Assembly: GCA_964017185.1 (NCBI GenBank)
Contig: OZ024869.1
Coordinates: forward strand, 53,284,761-53,348,760
DNA length: 64,000 nucleotides
Source: Rugalucina vietnamica
Taxonomy: Eukaryota > Mollusca > Bivalvia > Lucinida > Lucinidae
Direction of reading: 5' to 3'
Both the position numbers and the translations under genes were made by a program. The stretch's first letter is position 1. Each line of letters begins with the position of its first letter. The notes under the pieces are model-generated. The model was not told the DNA's origin, did not search any database, and saw only the letters and a list, made by a program, of their open reading frames with translations. This document shows, one piece after another, positions 1 through 11,320 of the stretch.

Positions 1-110
1 TTGCGCGCCGTTGGGTCAGATCTCAGACTCAATGATGAGCCTGACTTATTTAAGGCTGTTTCACAGAAGAGATGGACCTGACAACGGGAACAACACTTGT
101 CTCTAGTCGG
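1..110 (+). mobile_element. Tail fragment of an RT-type retroelement at the unit 1 edge
   Basis: Encodes CAPLGQTSDSMMSLT in the plus frame. It matches the C-terminal tail seen at 45097-45141 (CTPVGRASDSMMAPT). A short fossil; family uncertain. The same fragment sits exactly at the start of unit 2 (11211-11320). Confidence 0.6.
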
Positions 111-449
111 GTCTACGGGGGTTTCTATTGCTCTGGTATTCTAGAGTTTTTTCGGCATTACTCACATCACTGTTGACTCCTCGGTTTTGCTGCGTCATAA
201 TGCTTACACATGTACTTGGGCTATTAATCAATTAAGGTTTCACCAAAGCATTCAGTTAAATTAAAAATTCTCATGGAAAAAAGAAGACAATGCTAGTCTA
301 GAAATTCACTTACGAAGTGACGTCTTACTTTATTATGAAACCATGTAAACATTTCTGCTATAATTAAATCACGACACGGAAAAAGGGCGAGGTTTGGAGT
401 TCCGTTAATTCGTTACCAATTAAGGTGGTTCTGCTGTGATTTATCTTAA

Positions 450-659
450 CTCATTTAAGCCTGGCGTCCCTTTTATGGGACATAGGCAAACAGAATAGCC
501 CCAGATCTGACGCCACAGAACGCGGCGTCCCATCTGTTTGCTTATAGGAATTTCATCGAAAAATGGAATAAAATTTTAAAATCACTCCAAACACCCCTAA
601 GACTGAAAGTGAACCCATCCAATTGATAATGATGGGAGAATACATTCGTCAAATATGGG
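450..659 (+). mobile_element. TTAA-flanked hairpin MITE (piggyBac-like target), copy 1
   Basis: TTAA at 446-449 and 660-663 flanks an element starting CTCATTTAAGCCTGGCG and ending CAAATATGGG; the ends are imperfect inverted repeats. It contains a palindromic block (agaatagccccag ... ggcgtcccatctg) that is partly deleted in this copy. Related copies are at 11660-11880 and 50647-50867. The family is assigned from target site and end symmetry only. Confidence 0.6.
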
Positions 660-663
660 TTAA

Positions 664-1954
664 TGTTGCGTGTTTTGTCTGTCTGTCTGTCTGTCTGTCG
701 AGCACCTTGTTTATTTTTATTTAAATTCAGACAGTCGACTTTCTCCACTTTCAGAAATATTTGGCTTATTAATCAATTCTCAATGCTCTACACTTCTCTG
801 CAATATTGTTTTTGATAAACTGGTCATATATCATGAAATCCGCAGTGCTTTGTTTATATGTAACTACATGACAGTTAGTGATGTTAAAAGCAGGATAGTG
901 GCTGTACGTACTACCTGTCTTATAAGTAGATTTAAACTGAAGCTAATTTAACTGCAAGAGCATGAAAGTCAGTGGGATTTGAGAACCCAAAAATTGGGAG
1001 AGATTGGAGGAGAAAGTCAAAGTGTGTAAATATAAATTCGTGGATGACCAATTCGATATCCAAGCAAACGCATCACCGTCCCGCCAGGTGTCTTTGGGTT
1101 TGGATTTTAATTTAATTGCATCAAAATATCGTGAAACATGTTTTCGAAAGTTAAGCACAATGTTTATGTTTTATCTATACGGTTACTAGAGAAACAACAG
1201 TCTAACAGGGGCAACTATATGTGTTTACTAAGGTTTTTATCTAAACAAGTGCTAAAGATACTTAAATTAGAAAAAAACGCAAACGTGGGTAATAGACATT
1301 AGAATTCTAAAATAACATAGAAAAGGCACTTTGTAAAATATATGAAAATTTTATTGACAGACAGTTAAAGGTGTAAGATATATTTGACTTAATGCTCGCT
1401 AAGAGCTTCAAAATGTCGTTTAGGCAAATATACACATGGAAATAAGTTAGGGAACACCTGCAATAATGTGACTACCAAGTTTGGATTGTATATATCCTTC
1501 TTTGTAAAAATTATGAAGAATATTTTGACAACTTGACAGAATCTGTAGTATCAAAAGTTGTTTCTATGTGAAAAAGGGTAAGCATCAAACACAAACTGCG
1601 GCGGACAGCGGCCATTTTTGATTCAGGTTTTTTGGCTAGATTTACGGAACACGCTGATATTTTTTGCGATAACTTCATTCTGTGAACGCGCACTGTCGTA
1701 ATGTTTTGCAATCAGCAAGCTGAGACATGTAGTTGTATGTGGAATTTTGATCATTAATTTATTATGTTCTGACCGACTGTCGGCGGTAGATCCATACTTT
1801 TCCGGGGGTAGGTTTCATGGTCACGTTTTGTTCTTTGGCTATACATTTTGCAGGTTGTAAACGTTGTGCCAGATATTCAATATGACCCTTTAGGAATTTA
1901 GACATGCATATTCTGGTCATAGCGTCATAGCGGAATTATTCTTTTACGGTTTGA
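664..1954. other. 3' flank of ependymin copy 1, no gene seen
   Basis: A (TGTC)n microsatellite at about 677-700, then AT-rich sequence conserved with unit 2 (12000-12400 and 14100-14880). No reading frame longer than about 90 codons and none with a recognisable domain. Confidence 0.5.
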
Positions 1955-2305
1955 TGGCACGTAAACCAATGATAACACTCTAAAAGCAAGATTCTAAATA
2001 TGCTTTCCAAACTATCAAAAAACGCTAAACCACCAAGGCCGTCTCATCATGTTTTTCATCCATACCACATTCATAATCATTCCTCATCTCAAAATCATAT
2101 TGAGTTCAGCTTCTGAAATTATTATTATCATTCATCGTTCTTCACCGTTTATCATATTCTTGATGAAGCTTTCTTAAAGTTATTATATGTCGCTTTTCTA
2201 CGTTTTGTATGTACACTGTAGGGGAAGGGCCGTAACTAATGTTGGAAAAACTTGTGGCCCAACCCCATGCTTAACAAGAGCAATAAATATGTTTAAACTA
2301 TTCTT
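1955..2305 (+). mobile_element. Short retroposon-like insertion with 13-bp target duplication
   Basis: Present in unit 1 and absent from unit 2, where the empty site reads tattcttttacggcttt. In unit 1 the 13-mer tattcttttacgg flanks about 350 bp on both sides (near 1942-1954 and 2302-2314). The insert ends in aataaatatgtttaaac after ggaagggccgtaact. A long target duplication without terminal inverted repeats fits a 5'-truncated LINE or SINE; no coding sequence is seen. Confidence 0.65.
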
Positions 2306-2314
2306 TTACGGCTT

Positions 2315-3039
2315 TATTTGCAAAAAAATCCAAGAATTTTGCGTTACATAGAAATCAATGCAAACTGCAGATTTTGTATTATTAGTTGGTTTGGAGATGA
2401 AACATGAATTTTTAGATCCGAAGGCGTGTATTCAGTGAGAACGATCAGATTCAACATTTTACGTATGTCTGTTTCTCATTTAAAAATTGATTTTTGCGGA
2501 GTGCAGAAGCAAAAAGGCAAACTCGTAATGTCGTATTCAATAAAAGAGGAGTTTTTCATATGTGGAATATTGTGTCCTCCGTAGCACAAGGACAAAATGT
2601 ATGATTTCCATAAAGGGGTCTGTAGCTAGGCCAAGGTATAAAATACATGTGATAAAAATTTCAGTATCGCCAGAAAAAGGGAAAATGGATTTTTAAAACT
2701 TTTCCCAAGGGATTAAAGTGTTCCCTAACTTATTTCCATGTGTATAATTAGGCTCTGGAAGGGGTGGGGATCCCGTATCCATTTAATGTTTTGGAAAAAT
2801 ATCTCATACACTTTGACAAATATCATCAAAATCTGCATCCCAATATCCCTCAATATTCTTCTAGGGCGTCTTCAGTATCCAATATCCCTTGAATCATTTT
2901 GCAAATATCCCTATATCGTTAAATACCCTTCCAGGGCCTCAATAATATAAACAACTTCAAAAGAATTTCAACAACATATATGTTGTTAAACAATATCTTC
3001 ATTTGCCACATAAGCTGAACACGAAACTTCTGGCACTTT
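2315..3039. repeat. 3' flank with degenerate gggatat minisatellite
   Basis: Positions about 2755-2945 contain repeated cgtatcc, caatatcccttgaat and related 10-20 bp pieces, the reverse complement of the array near 49020-49230. The rest is AT-rich, shared with unit 2, and shows no gene. Confidence 0.5.
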
Positions 3040-5416
3040 TTAGCGGAGAAGGATGGAGGCTAGACTCTCATAACCCTGAAAAAATAAAGTAAAACTATGA
3101 ACAAAATGAACATTTTCTTCTTTTCTTCTTTAAACTACAAGTAAATGACTTTCTTGAATTGTCATGAATTTGTCTTCTGGCGATACTAAAGTATCATGCC
3201 TTTGTGGGACAACAATAACAAACTATTATAGGTACTCACAGTTGAGATATCAAAGTCGTTGTCCTTCAAGCAAATGCTCGGTATTTTGAAGACGTCCGAG
3301 TTCTTGACATCCATGACAATGTCCATGAATTCGATATTCATGGTGTAGGGAACTGAAACAGAATACAAACGCATGAATACAGAATAAAACCTATCGCCTC
3401 GAAGCAAAAGACAATATTCAGACATATTTTGTCGAAAACAACGCAAGAGACAGGTTAAGAGTTCATGTTTCAGAAAGACGTAATGCTGATTTGGACGAAA
3501 CTGTGGTTTCAAAGGAAATCCGTGACTTCCATTCGGTACATGTATTTCGTTTTTTACCAGGATTTTTAGATGCCTGATATGTGTAAAAAAAGACCCTGGA
3601 TTTCCATATTTTCCTTTCGCACTGGTTTTATGCTCTTTTGTAAACTGTTTACAATAAACGAAATTGCCCTTATTGTCTTTAAAATAGTTAAGACATTAAA
3701 AATGGTACCAGAGGCTCCCTCGCTTAGCACTCAGCAGTGGGTCAGCAGTATAAAGCAAGCACTAGGTCATGCCTGTCATATTGTAACAAATTTATGTTCA
3801 TCCTGACTTAATAAAGACAAATCGCCCATATTGTGTAACAGTTAAGCTAGCTATTAATATTTGTTAGATTTCAGGCCATTTTGAGAGGAAATAAAGACCC
3901 ATAATAAACATGCAGTTTGACTAAGGATTGTTTAATCCCACCAGTGGGTCTTGCATGTATGACCTATAATTATGATCCTATATACCGTCTTTTTGTTGCC
4001 CTAGACTAGTGGCTACGTTAAGTACGAGTCATATGGAAATTCAGAAAGTATAAAATCTATACTGACTATTCAATTTCAGCACAAACATTATCATGTGGTT
4101 TGACAAATGTTCGAAAATATGTGAAACATAATTTATTCTTATTTTGACAGTGCCTAATCTACCTCCTTCGCTCGTGCCATACTCCGAATGCGTCACCGGG
4201 ATGCACACGCCAGTTCGTGGTGTATCTGCAAAACTGGCGAACGCGTGGTAATCACTGCTGTGCGCTTCACCATCAAACTCATACCACGTGACATCTAGTT
4301 TGTTGGGTGCCTTCTGGTTTCCATAGTAAGCATTTCCAAGTTTCTTGGTGCCCGCTGAAATGTAGGGTGTTTTAACCCATTCATGACGAATGGATTCGCC
4401 AATCGTTATCAATTGGGTGAGTGTACTTTAATTTTAGGTACATAAGAGGGGTTTTGATTTTTAATTCCATCTTTCATTGAAATTCCTCTAAGCAAACAGA
4501 ATAGCCTGTTATACTCTTTGACTAAGCCCCTTAAAGTCCCTATGGCAGTCAGAGCGACATTCCACATAGTATTGTCCTTTGTCAATAGACTTAGTAAATA
4601 TTTGAAATACTTATTCATGATGTGAATGATGATGATGATTTATAGACACCTTGGCATTTTGAAAATATAAAAATAATTACAACAGTCAGGACCCACTTCT
4701 ACCAAACTGCTTTTGTCCATGAGTTTCGTTTTAATCATATCTCCTGCAAGTGAGCCCTGGTCCCGAGGTTATAAAACCTTTTTCATGCTCAACTTAGCTG
4801 AGCATAAAATTGAAACTGCTCATTAATGAAAATGAATTGAAAGTCTAGGTTCAGATCTCCAAAGCATGTAATTTATTCTGCTAATAAAATTTATACCATT
4901 ATTGGTATTGTAACATTTTTAGCAGTAAATTTTAGTCTCAGATGAGCTGATCATGAAAACAGTTTTATAACCTCGGGTCAGTTTAAGACGTTCGAGACTG
5001 TCAGAGCGGCTTTCCACATAGTTGTCCATTGACGTAGACTTAGTAAATATTTGAAATATTTATTCATGATGTGCATGATGATGATGACATTTTGAAAATA
5101 TAAAAAGAATTATAACAGCCAGGACCCACTTCCATCAAACTGTTTTGTCAATGACTTTCATTAATCATATCTACAGCAAGTGAGCCCTGGTAGACATGCT
5201 ACAATAAATCAATGAATACCAAATTAACAGATCTACCTGGAATGCATTTCGAACCCCATTGTTCCGACGTTATTTTCTGCTTTGTACAGTGTTCAGTCTT
5301 CCCATCCTTGAAGATTGTATACTTGATTTTCTGAAGAAAAAGGAGTATTAGTTTTGAACCATATTACCTCATTACCATAAAAGATGAAACGCCCTTGCTA
5401 TCACACACACACACAT

Positions 5417-5454
<38 letters not shown>

Positions 5455-7107
5455 AGAGAGAGAGAGAGAGAGTTCGGTCACGAATTAAAAATTACGTATG
5501 ACAATATGGACCTTCTTTATCCATTACATACCATCACTAGCCTTGACTTTGTTTTATAATAAAGCAAACATTGCTGATGTACAATCAGAAAATCGTGCAA
5601 TCACTCATCCTAAAAACAAAGGTAAAACAACCAAAATTGCAAATATATCTACGCTTTCATACGGTAAACCTGGTCCTACTTCCTCAAAGTTGGTCACTCA
5701 GTTGCCTGAAGTAGAATCAATATATGAAAATGTGGAAACAGCAAACAAATACATGTAGAACCACAGAGGAATCTACACTATTCTGAGAAAACAAATAGAT
5801 GAAATTACCTTCTTAAAGTCATACCAGCTGCTGACATGCAGCGGGCGACGACCATTGACTTTTATGACACCGTCGTAGCAGTCTATTCCGAGGGTAACGT
5901 CTTGGTAATACTTAAATACTCCCTGAAAGAAAAGAACAGTATCTACATTTTATCCGGTTGAGTTGCAGAACTAGTCTTATGAACTTTTAACTGAACATTT
6001 TATATACATCTATATGTGTATGGTGGTGGATTACTTGTAAATAATTCCTTGTACTTGGCTCTTAACCTGTGATGTGTATGCTTATGTAAAGTGTAAAGAC
6101 TTTCTTAAAGAAGATTTTACTGGACTGCCTATACGGATACAATACAATGGCGATGTGAAAAAATGAGCCGCCTCGTGGGAAAACCAACAATGTGGTTTCC
6201 GAAAAGGTCTGACACAAACTGGCCTGTACAGCTACAGAAGCAGGCTAGAAGCTTGAAATTTTGGATTTAAGAAGAAGAGGAAGTGTACTATCCGTGTAGC
6301 GAAAACAAAGGCGCTGATCAGCTTCGCGGTTACCGCGAAGCTGATCTGCGCCTTTGTTTTCGCCTATGCAGATTGTTGGTTTTCCCATGAGACGGATCAA
6401 ATCATACACCACTGCAAGATCTATGGTTTGGCTCATTTACCTCAGTTTATTAGATGTATTGTATATTGGGCAATCTTTAGTTTACCAGTTGTTTGAAAAT
6501 GGTAACTGCTTTTTGTTAAAATCCTCGTTTCAGTAGCAGAACTAAGTGATTATTAAAACTGAAGGATCAAAAAGATTAAATTTGATGAGGTAAATACAAA
6601 ATCAAGTTACTGCTGAACATGCACAATACTATACTTTCTTTAGCCATATAGCTTTTGCTTGGAATTATTCTGAATGTAGTGCTAGCTAGACGGCAATAAG
6701 TTTGTCAGACAATTTGTTTTCACAGCGCAATTTAAAAAGTTTATTAAAATAAGCTTGTCATGTAGTGATTAAGTTTGTCAGACCATATTTGTTTTTACAG
6801 CGCAATTTAAAAAGTTTATTAAAATACATGTAAGCTTGTCATTTATATGAAATAAATAGACTCCTCATCTACTTGCCAAATACATATTAGCTTCGCCTTT
6901 TTTAGCTCTTCCCATCATAGTGAAAAGCGAAACTAGGACTTCCATCTTGTCAGGTTGGCAACAGCCTCCGACTTGGTCGACAGTTTCAATGCCATTCCAA
7001 TGGATATTCCCTGCGAATGGCCAGAGGTACTTCCGCGTAGAATTCATTAGCGCATGGCACGTAGTGGCAACCATTAACACCAGACCGATAACTCCATAGC
7101 TCACCAT
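3040..7107 (-). CDS. Ependymin-related secreted protein, copy 1 (six exons)
   Basis: Exons in coding order are 7107-6877, 5922-5809, 5330-5237, 4354-4163, 3352-3240 and 3075-3040. They join in phase without a stop to give 259 residues. The start ATG (context cttcaccATGG) opens a signal peptide, residues 1 to about 19 (VLMVATTCHA at its end). The family hallmarks are the cysteines in GGCCQPDK (exon 1), TEHCTKQK (exon 3), TGVCIPVT (exon 4) and KIPSICLKD (exon 5), together with an ependymin-like GNAYYG...TWYEFDG block. Ependymin-related proteins are secreted calcium-binding glycoproteins found in many molluscs; the role here is unknown. All splice sites are GT-AG except intron 1, where the only in-phase solution that I found uses a GC donor (TTG|GCAAGT). 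Intron 1 holds a two-copy 72-bp repeat and a MITE; intron 2 holds a CA/GA microsatellite. A paralogous gene lies about 13 kb away at 15572-20416. Family call is strong; exact exon 1 boundary is moderate. Confidence 0.86.
3690..3835. mobile_element. SINE-like remnant in intron 4 of ependymin copy 1
   Basis: Contains ggctccctcgcttagcactc and ends in gacttaataaag. The first motif is shared with the insertion at 26500-26745 (gctccccgcttggcactc). Also present in unit 2 (about 16230-16345), so it predates the duplication. Confidence 0.4.
4762..4977. mobile_element. Small TIR element in intron 3 of ependymin copy 1
   Basis: The ends cccgaggttataaaac and gttttataacctcggg are perfect 16-bp inverted repeats enclosing about 216 bp. 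The ancestral homologue lies at about 18079-18310 in unit 2. Flanking 180-bp segments (about 4617-4760 and 5040-5200) are direct repeats of each other. Confidence 0.6.
5402..5472. repeat. CA/GA microsatellite in intron 2, copy 1
   Basis: (CA)n then (GA)n, about 70 bp. The homologous locus in unit 2 is longer and also contains GC-alternating runs. Confidence 0.9.
6165..6398. mobile_element. GAGCC hairpin MITE, copy 1 (intron 1 of ependymin copy 1)
   Basis: Starts GAGCCGCCTC and ends GAGACGGATC, 234 bp, with AAAT at 6161-6164 and 6399-6402 as a target duplication. The interior has the hallmark hairpin gcgaaaacaaaggcgc ... gatcagcttcgcgg / ccgcgaagctgatc ... gcgcctttgttttcgc and the arm tggtttccgaa/ggtctgacacaaactgg. 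The insertion is missing from unit 2 (near 19557-19567), so it is younger than the duplication. Confidence 0.85.
6700..6845. repeat. 72-bp tandem repeat, two copies, intron 1
   Basis: Unit taagtttgtcagac ... acagcgcaatttaaaaag ... aagcttgtcatgtag, repeated twice just inside intron 1. The orthologous array in unit 2 (19852-20155) has four copies. Confidence 0.8.
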
Positions 7108-7210
7108 GGTGAAGACTTGTTGATGATAGCAAAAAAATAAATTGAAAACCAGTATAGCCTTATGACACTATTTTAACAAAAGTTAATTCAAATCTTAATA
7201 AAGAATAATT

Positions 7211-7442
7211 GAGCCGCCCCATGGGAAAACTAATAATCTGCATAGGCGAAAACAAAGGCGCAGATCAGCTTCACGGTAACCGCAAAGCTGATCAGCGCCT
7301 TTGTTTTCGCTACTCGGATAGTAATTTTTCTCTTAATTTCAAGCTTCTAGCTCTTTTCTGTGCTTGTACAGGTCGGTTTGTGTCGGACCTGTTCGGAAAC
7401 GCTTTCGGAAACCACATTGTTGGTCTTCTCATGACGCGTCTC
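7211..7442. mobile_element. GAGCC hairpin MITE, copy 2 (104 bp upstream of ependymin copy 1)
   Basis: A complete 232-bp copy (GAGCCGCCCC ... GACGCGTCTC) just upstream of the start codon at 7107. In unit 2 only a stub of about ten bases (gaaccgcctca at 20519) remains at the same site, so the element was present before the duplication and was later lost there by deletion. Confidence 0.85.
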
Positions 7443-7610
7443 AAATTATAAAAGACTCATAAAATAATCATACAAGAGGCATCGACTAACGCAGCAGCCA
7501 GCATCGCGATTGCTTAATTTTCTTGGCGGTCACATATAATTTTCAATGGATTAAATATAGTGAGAAAACGAGAGAAAATAATACCAAACGTGCATGAAAT
7601 CAAATGATTT

Positions 7611-7836
7611 AAGCCTGTGCGTGAGAAAACCAACAATTTACATGGGCGAAAACAAAGACGCAGATCAGCTTCGCGGTAACCATCTTTGTTTTCGCAACAC
7701 GGATAGTACGAGTACATTTCCTCCTCTACTTATACCCAAACTTTCAAGATTCTGGGTTTCTTCTGTGACTGTACAGGCTGATTTGTGTTGGACCTGGTCG
7801 GAAACCTAAACTGTTGGTTTTCTCATGCACAGGCTC
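7611..7836. mobile_element. GAGCC hairpin MITE, copy 3
   Basis: AAGCCTGTGC ... GCACAGGCTC, flanked by ATTT on both sides. Shared with unit 2 (20674-20915), so it predates the duplication. Confidence 0.85.
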
Positions 7837-7934
7837 ATTTAGTAAATGATTTAATAGAAAACATTGTGATACCAGTGCTCCTTCTCTTCAATTCTCCGAA
7901 CTGTATTGTTACATCTATATAGCATATGTAAAAT

Positions 7935-8107
7935 AAGCCGTCTCGTGGGAAAACCAACAATGTGGTTTCCGAACAGGTCCGACACCAACCTGTACAGTCA
8001 CAGAAAAGGTTTTAAGTAGAAGAGGAATTGTACTATCCGAGTGGCGAAGCTGATCTGCACCTTTGTTTTCGTCTATGCAGACGGTTGGTTTTCCCATGGA
8101 GTGGTTC
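7935..8107. mobile_element. GAGCC hairpin MITE, copy 4 (short)
   Basis: AAGCCGTCTC ... GGAGTGGTTC, 173 bp, flanked by AAAT (7931-7934 and 8108-8111). Absent from unit 2 at about 21009-21014, so a post-duplication insertion. Confidence 0.8.
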
Positions 8108-8122
8108 AAATTATGTTAAATA

Positions 8123-8954
8123 CACTTAGGGGCACTTCTAACGCAACACTTACATTTTCCATCATATCTAAAAAATTAAACCACCAAATTTATTTAAATT
8201 TTCCACAAATATAAATCAATTATGCTTGCGTGTTGTCTGTATTTTTCATTGAAATTGATTGTCCACAACTTATAAAATATTTAGTTTATCTAACAAGACT
8301 CAAAAATGAAAAGTCGCTAAAAGCCACTCCATTGAAGAATTTAATAGTATCACAGCAGCGTCTCAGAAAAGTATCATATGCAGCTCATATCCCGTATCCC
8401 CAACACCACTAGCTTGAAAATAAGTTTCCAAGCAATAAAAAAATATGACGTGTTTATTCCAAGAAATTTAGCGTTATTGGTCATCTCTGAGATGCGTTTA
8501 AAAACAGGCGTATGCGGAAACACCGTGTTGTATCAAGAAATTCGCAGTAACTGAAGTACAATAGATCCTTGTGGAGGAGTGGAGAAACATCCCACAGGGG
8601 TTTGGTATGAAATCGATAAATATGTTTTGTCCATGAGGAGGAGGTGTCCCTGTGTCGTCCAGTTCCATTCGGGACACACGGGATATTAACTGACTATGAT
8701 ACACTTCACTGCTGTGATACATGTATCCGAATTACTTGCATCAGTTCAACCGGAATTTTGTGACTTTTTGTTTTTCAGTCATATTATATAAACATCCAAT
8801 TTATTGCATTACAGACCACCGATTTTTGTGAAAATTACAGACAGTAAACAAAAATAAATGAACTTAATGTCTTGAAAATTTTATGAAGATCAGTTAAACG
8901 ATTTTTGAGTTATGTCCAAAAATGTAAGTGTTGCGTTAGAAGTGCCCCTAAGTG
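8123..8954. mobile_element. TA-target TIR element A (Tc1/mariner-like, non-autonomous)
   Basis: Perfect 36-bp terminal inverted repeats beginning CACTTAGGGGCACTTCTAAC, flanked by TA (8121-8122 and 8955-8956). Unit 2 preserves the empty site with a single TA (gttaaatactaatcag near 21014-21030). Length 832 bp. There is no transposase; the longest internal minus frame (8722-8498) shows nothing recognisable. The family is inferred from the TA target only. Confidence 0.85.
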
Positions 8955-9129
8955 TACTAATCAGCATTTTGAATCAGGATGTGTTGCTCAATATGATGCA
9001 GAGGAATAGATAAAGACTGGTGTGATCTGGCCATGAATTGTCTGCTTCCTTTTCAGATCCTGGTAAAATAAATATTAGGATAACATGTCCATTAAATACA
9101 CACCTTAAATCCCACGTTTACATAGTTAA

Positions 9130-9320
9130 ACAGGAATTTTCATGTGTATACACTTTTCTTGTTTTTGTTCCACAACATAGATTGTGGGTACACGTTTGAA
9201 CGGCCTCTATGTTTTTGGAGCAAATTAAAAATTAAAAATTAAAAAAAGCTGTACACATCAATTTCGCTATATAAAAGTTGGGGTTAAGGGATATATATCA
9301 CGGGCATGTAAGCGTGATGC
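9130..9320. mobile_element. Palindromic H2 repeat, degenerate copy
   Basis: Contains cacaacatagattgtgggta and ctatgtttttggagc, halves of the hairpin that is intact at 21181-21293, followed by the family tail ctatataaaagttgggg. The stem has largely decayed. Confidence 0.55.
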
Positions 9321-9498
9321 AAAGTACTTCTCGAACGAACTTTTACGTTTCTAAGCGATAAAGACATAATCCCTTCTTGTTCGAAGTACAAGTAAGAATA
9401 GAAATTTGAGGACTTGCTACACAATCTAAAATCCCAACCCATACACCAGGGTAAAATGAAAATGCCAAACATTACATAAACAGAAACAATACCTAATT

Positions 9499-9731
9499 GA
9501 GCCTTCTCATGAGAAAACCAACGATCTGCATATGCGAAAACGAAGACGCAGATCAGCTTCGCGGTACCTGCGAAGCTGATCAGCGCCTTTGTTTTCGCTA
9601 CACGGATAGTACACTTCCTCTTCTTTTTAAATCCGAAATTTCAAGCTTCTAACCTGCTTCTGTGATTGTGCAGCCTGATTTGTGTCGGACCTTTTCGGAA
9701 ACCACATTGTTGGTTTTCCCACGAGGCGGCT
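9499..9731. mobile_element. GAGCC hairpin MITE, copy 5
   Basis: GAGCCTTCTC ... GAGGCGGCT, 233 bp, with the full central hairpin. Not seen at the corresponding place in unit 2. Confidence 0.8.
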
Positions 9732-11210
9732 ATTATGAAGAGTGTCATGTACTAGCTGAAATGTTAAATATTATTTTAAGACAGCTTAAAATATAGGTGG
9801 AATGCTAAAAAAAAAACAAAAAAAAAAACAAGCAAAACAATTGTGGGGGTATCCATGCTTTTTAAAAAGTTATCGATTTTCAAAAACCAGAAAACAGACT
9901 TTTTGAATTTATTTTCGATTTCATTTTCACGGAATAGATCGAAAATATGTCAACAAAATGTGTTTTAAACTGTAAATGTATTTAATAAAATAAAAAAGAA
10001 CAAAGCAAGCAATTTCGATTCATTTTTTTTTCTATTCTTCTTTGCTTCTTCTATTGATGGCATATGCAAATTTCGTCTACCATATGATTTTCATCACAAT
10101 ATATGTAGTCTATATTAAATCATCCAAATTTCACGATTACTCTTGCCGTTTGAGTTCATTACAGTTGTCTTATATATTACTATCGAAACGCCTTAATACA
10201 TCTGAGTTGACGAAAAGTCCTTGGGTTGCAGCGACTATCGTCATCTGTCCGATACTCATTCCTGTCAAAACTTGACGTAGCTAGTTTTGGGGAGGGGATC
10301 TTTTTAGCCGATAAAAATTTGCTTATCAAAGATATTTATTGTTATACTAGTTATCGGAAAATGTCTATCTCGAGATTGACTACTCCAACTTGGAACTTGG
10401 AATTCCAAGTTGGAGACATGATTATCTAAATATTGACAAAACTTCAAATAGGCTCAGTCCAGGCTAATTTCTCGTTCCCATGGTGGTTATGCACCAGTCA
10501 TTTGTAACATCGGCTCCCCCACCTACGGGAATGGGCGGGGATTGTGACTTTTCACTTTTCAATGCCTCAACCCAGGGGACAAACTGGAGGTTAAAACCAT
10601 GCTCTTAGCCCTGCCCTTCACTTTAGAAAATCTCCCTTGAGTAAGGATTTTAATATCAAAACCCCCCATCATTTCCCCTGTACTGCCGGGACAATAAAAA
10701 GATAATTGCTCCATACTTTAGCCCGACTATCCCCCACCCTTCCCCGTAGTTGGAGGGAGGGGTGGTGGTTACAAATGACTGTTGCATTAGCAATTTCCTT
10801 TCCCATTATTGCTCGAACATGGTGGTAGGCTTCAAGAATTTGCCGACTATTTGTTCGAACCTTTTGCACGATTTAAAGAATAAATGTTTGGCTGATTTAA
10901 CGTTCAACAAGTCCAAACGATATATGATATATGCCCAATGATATATGCCCAATGGGTAATTTGCACGTCTGAGTCAGTAATAGAATACTGATTTAAGACC
11001 CCATGCGTGAAAGACGTACGTGGATATATGTATATTTTGTCTGCATATTGAGCAGTCATTTCGATAAATTCCAGCGGGTTTGAAGAAAAATAAAAAGTTA
11101 AAAAAAATCGATCGGTATAAAAGAATTGGCTATAAAATGGATGAAATAAAGCATACAAGATGCTTAGAATTTAACCAGAACTTGGTTAGAGTTATAACTT
11201 TCCTCTTTAG
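9732..11210. other. 5' flank of unit 1, no gene seen
   Basis: AT-rich, with an A-rich run near 9808-9840. Shares ttgcagcgactatcgtcatc and later segments with 22915-23060 and 26787-26810. No coding evidence. Confidence 0.5.
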
Positions 11211-11320
11211 TTGCGCGCCGTTGGGTCAGACCTCAGACTCAATGATGAGCCTGACTTATTTAAGGCTGTTTCACAGAAGAGATGGACCTGACAACGGGAA
11301 CAACACTTGTCTCTAGTCGG
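11211..11320 (+). mobile_element. Tail fragment of an RT-type retroelement at the unit 2 edge
   Basis: Second copy of the fragment at position 1. It begins precisely where unit 2 begins, so it marks the duplication joint. It is a remnant only, without reverse transcriptase. Confidence 0.6.

Larger units (their letters stand above)
1..11210. repeat. Tandem segmental duplication, unit 1
   Basis: The window opens in the same sequence (ttgcgcgccgttgggtcaga) that restarts at 11211. Homology with unit 2 runs in order over the 3' flank, all six ependymin exons, the introns and the 5' flank (matching anchors: 1/11211, 1177/14097, 3040/15572, 7107/20416, 9186/21216, 10205/22915, 10990/30320). The left edge may lie outside the window. 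Confidence 0.85.

Noticed and set aside
8498-8722. Minus-strand reading frame inside element A as a transposase or captured gene
   Set aside because: Only 74 codons, no DDE or helix-turn-helix motif, no match to a family that I know.
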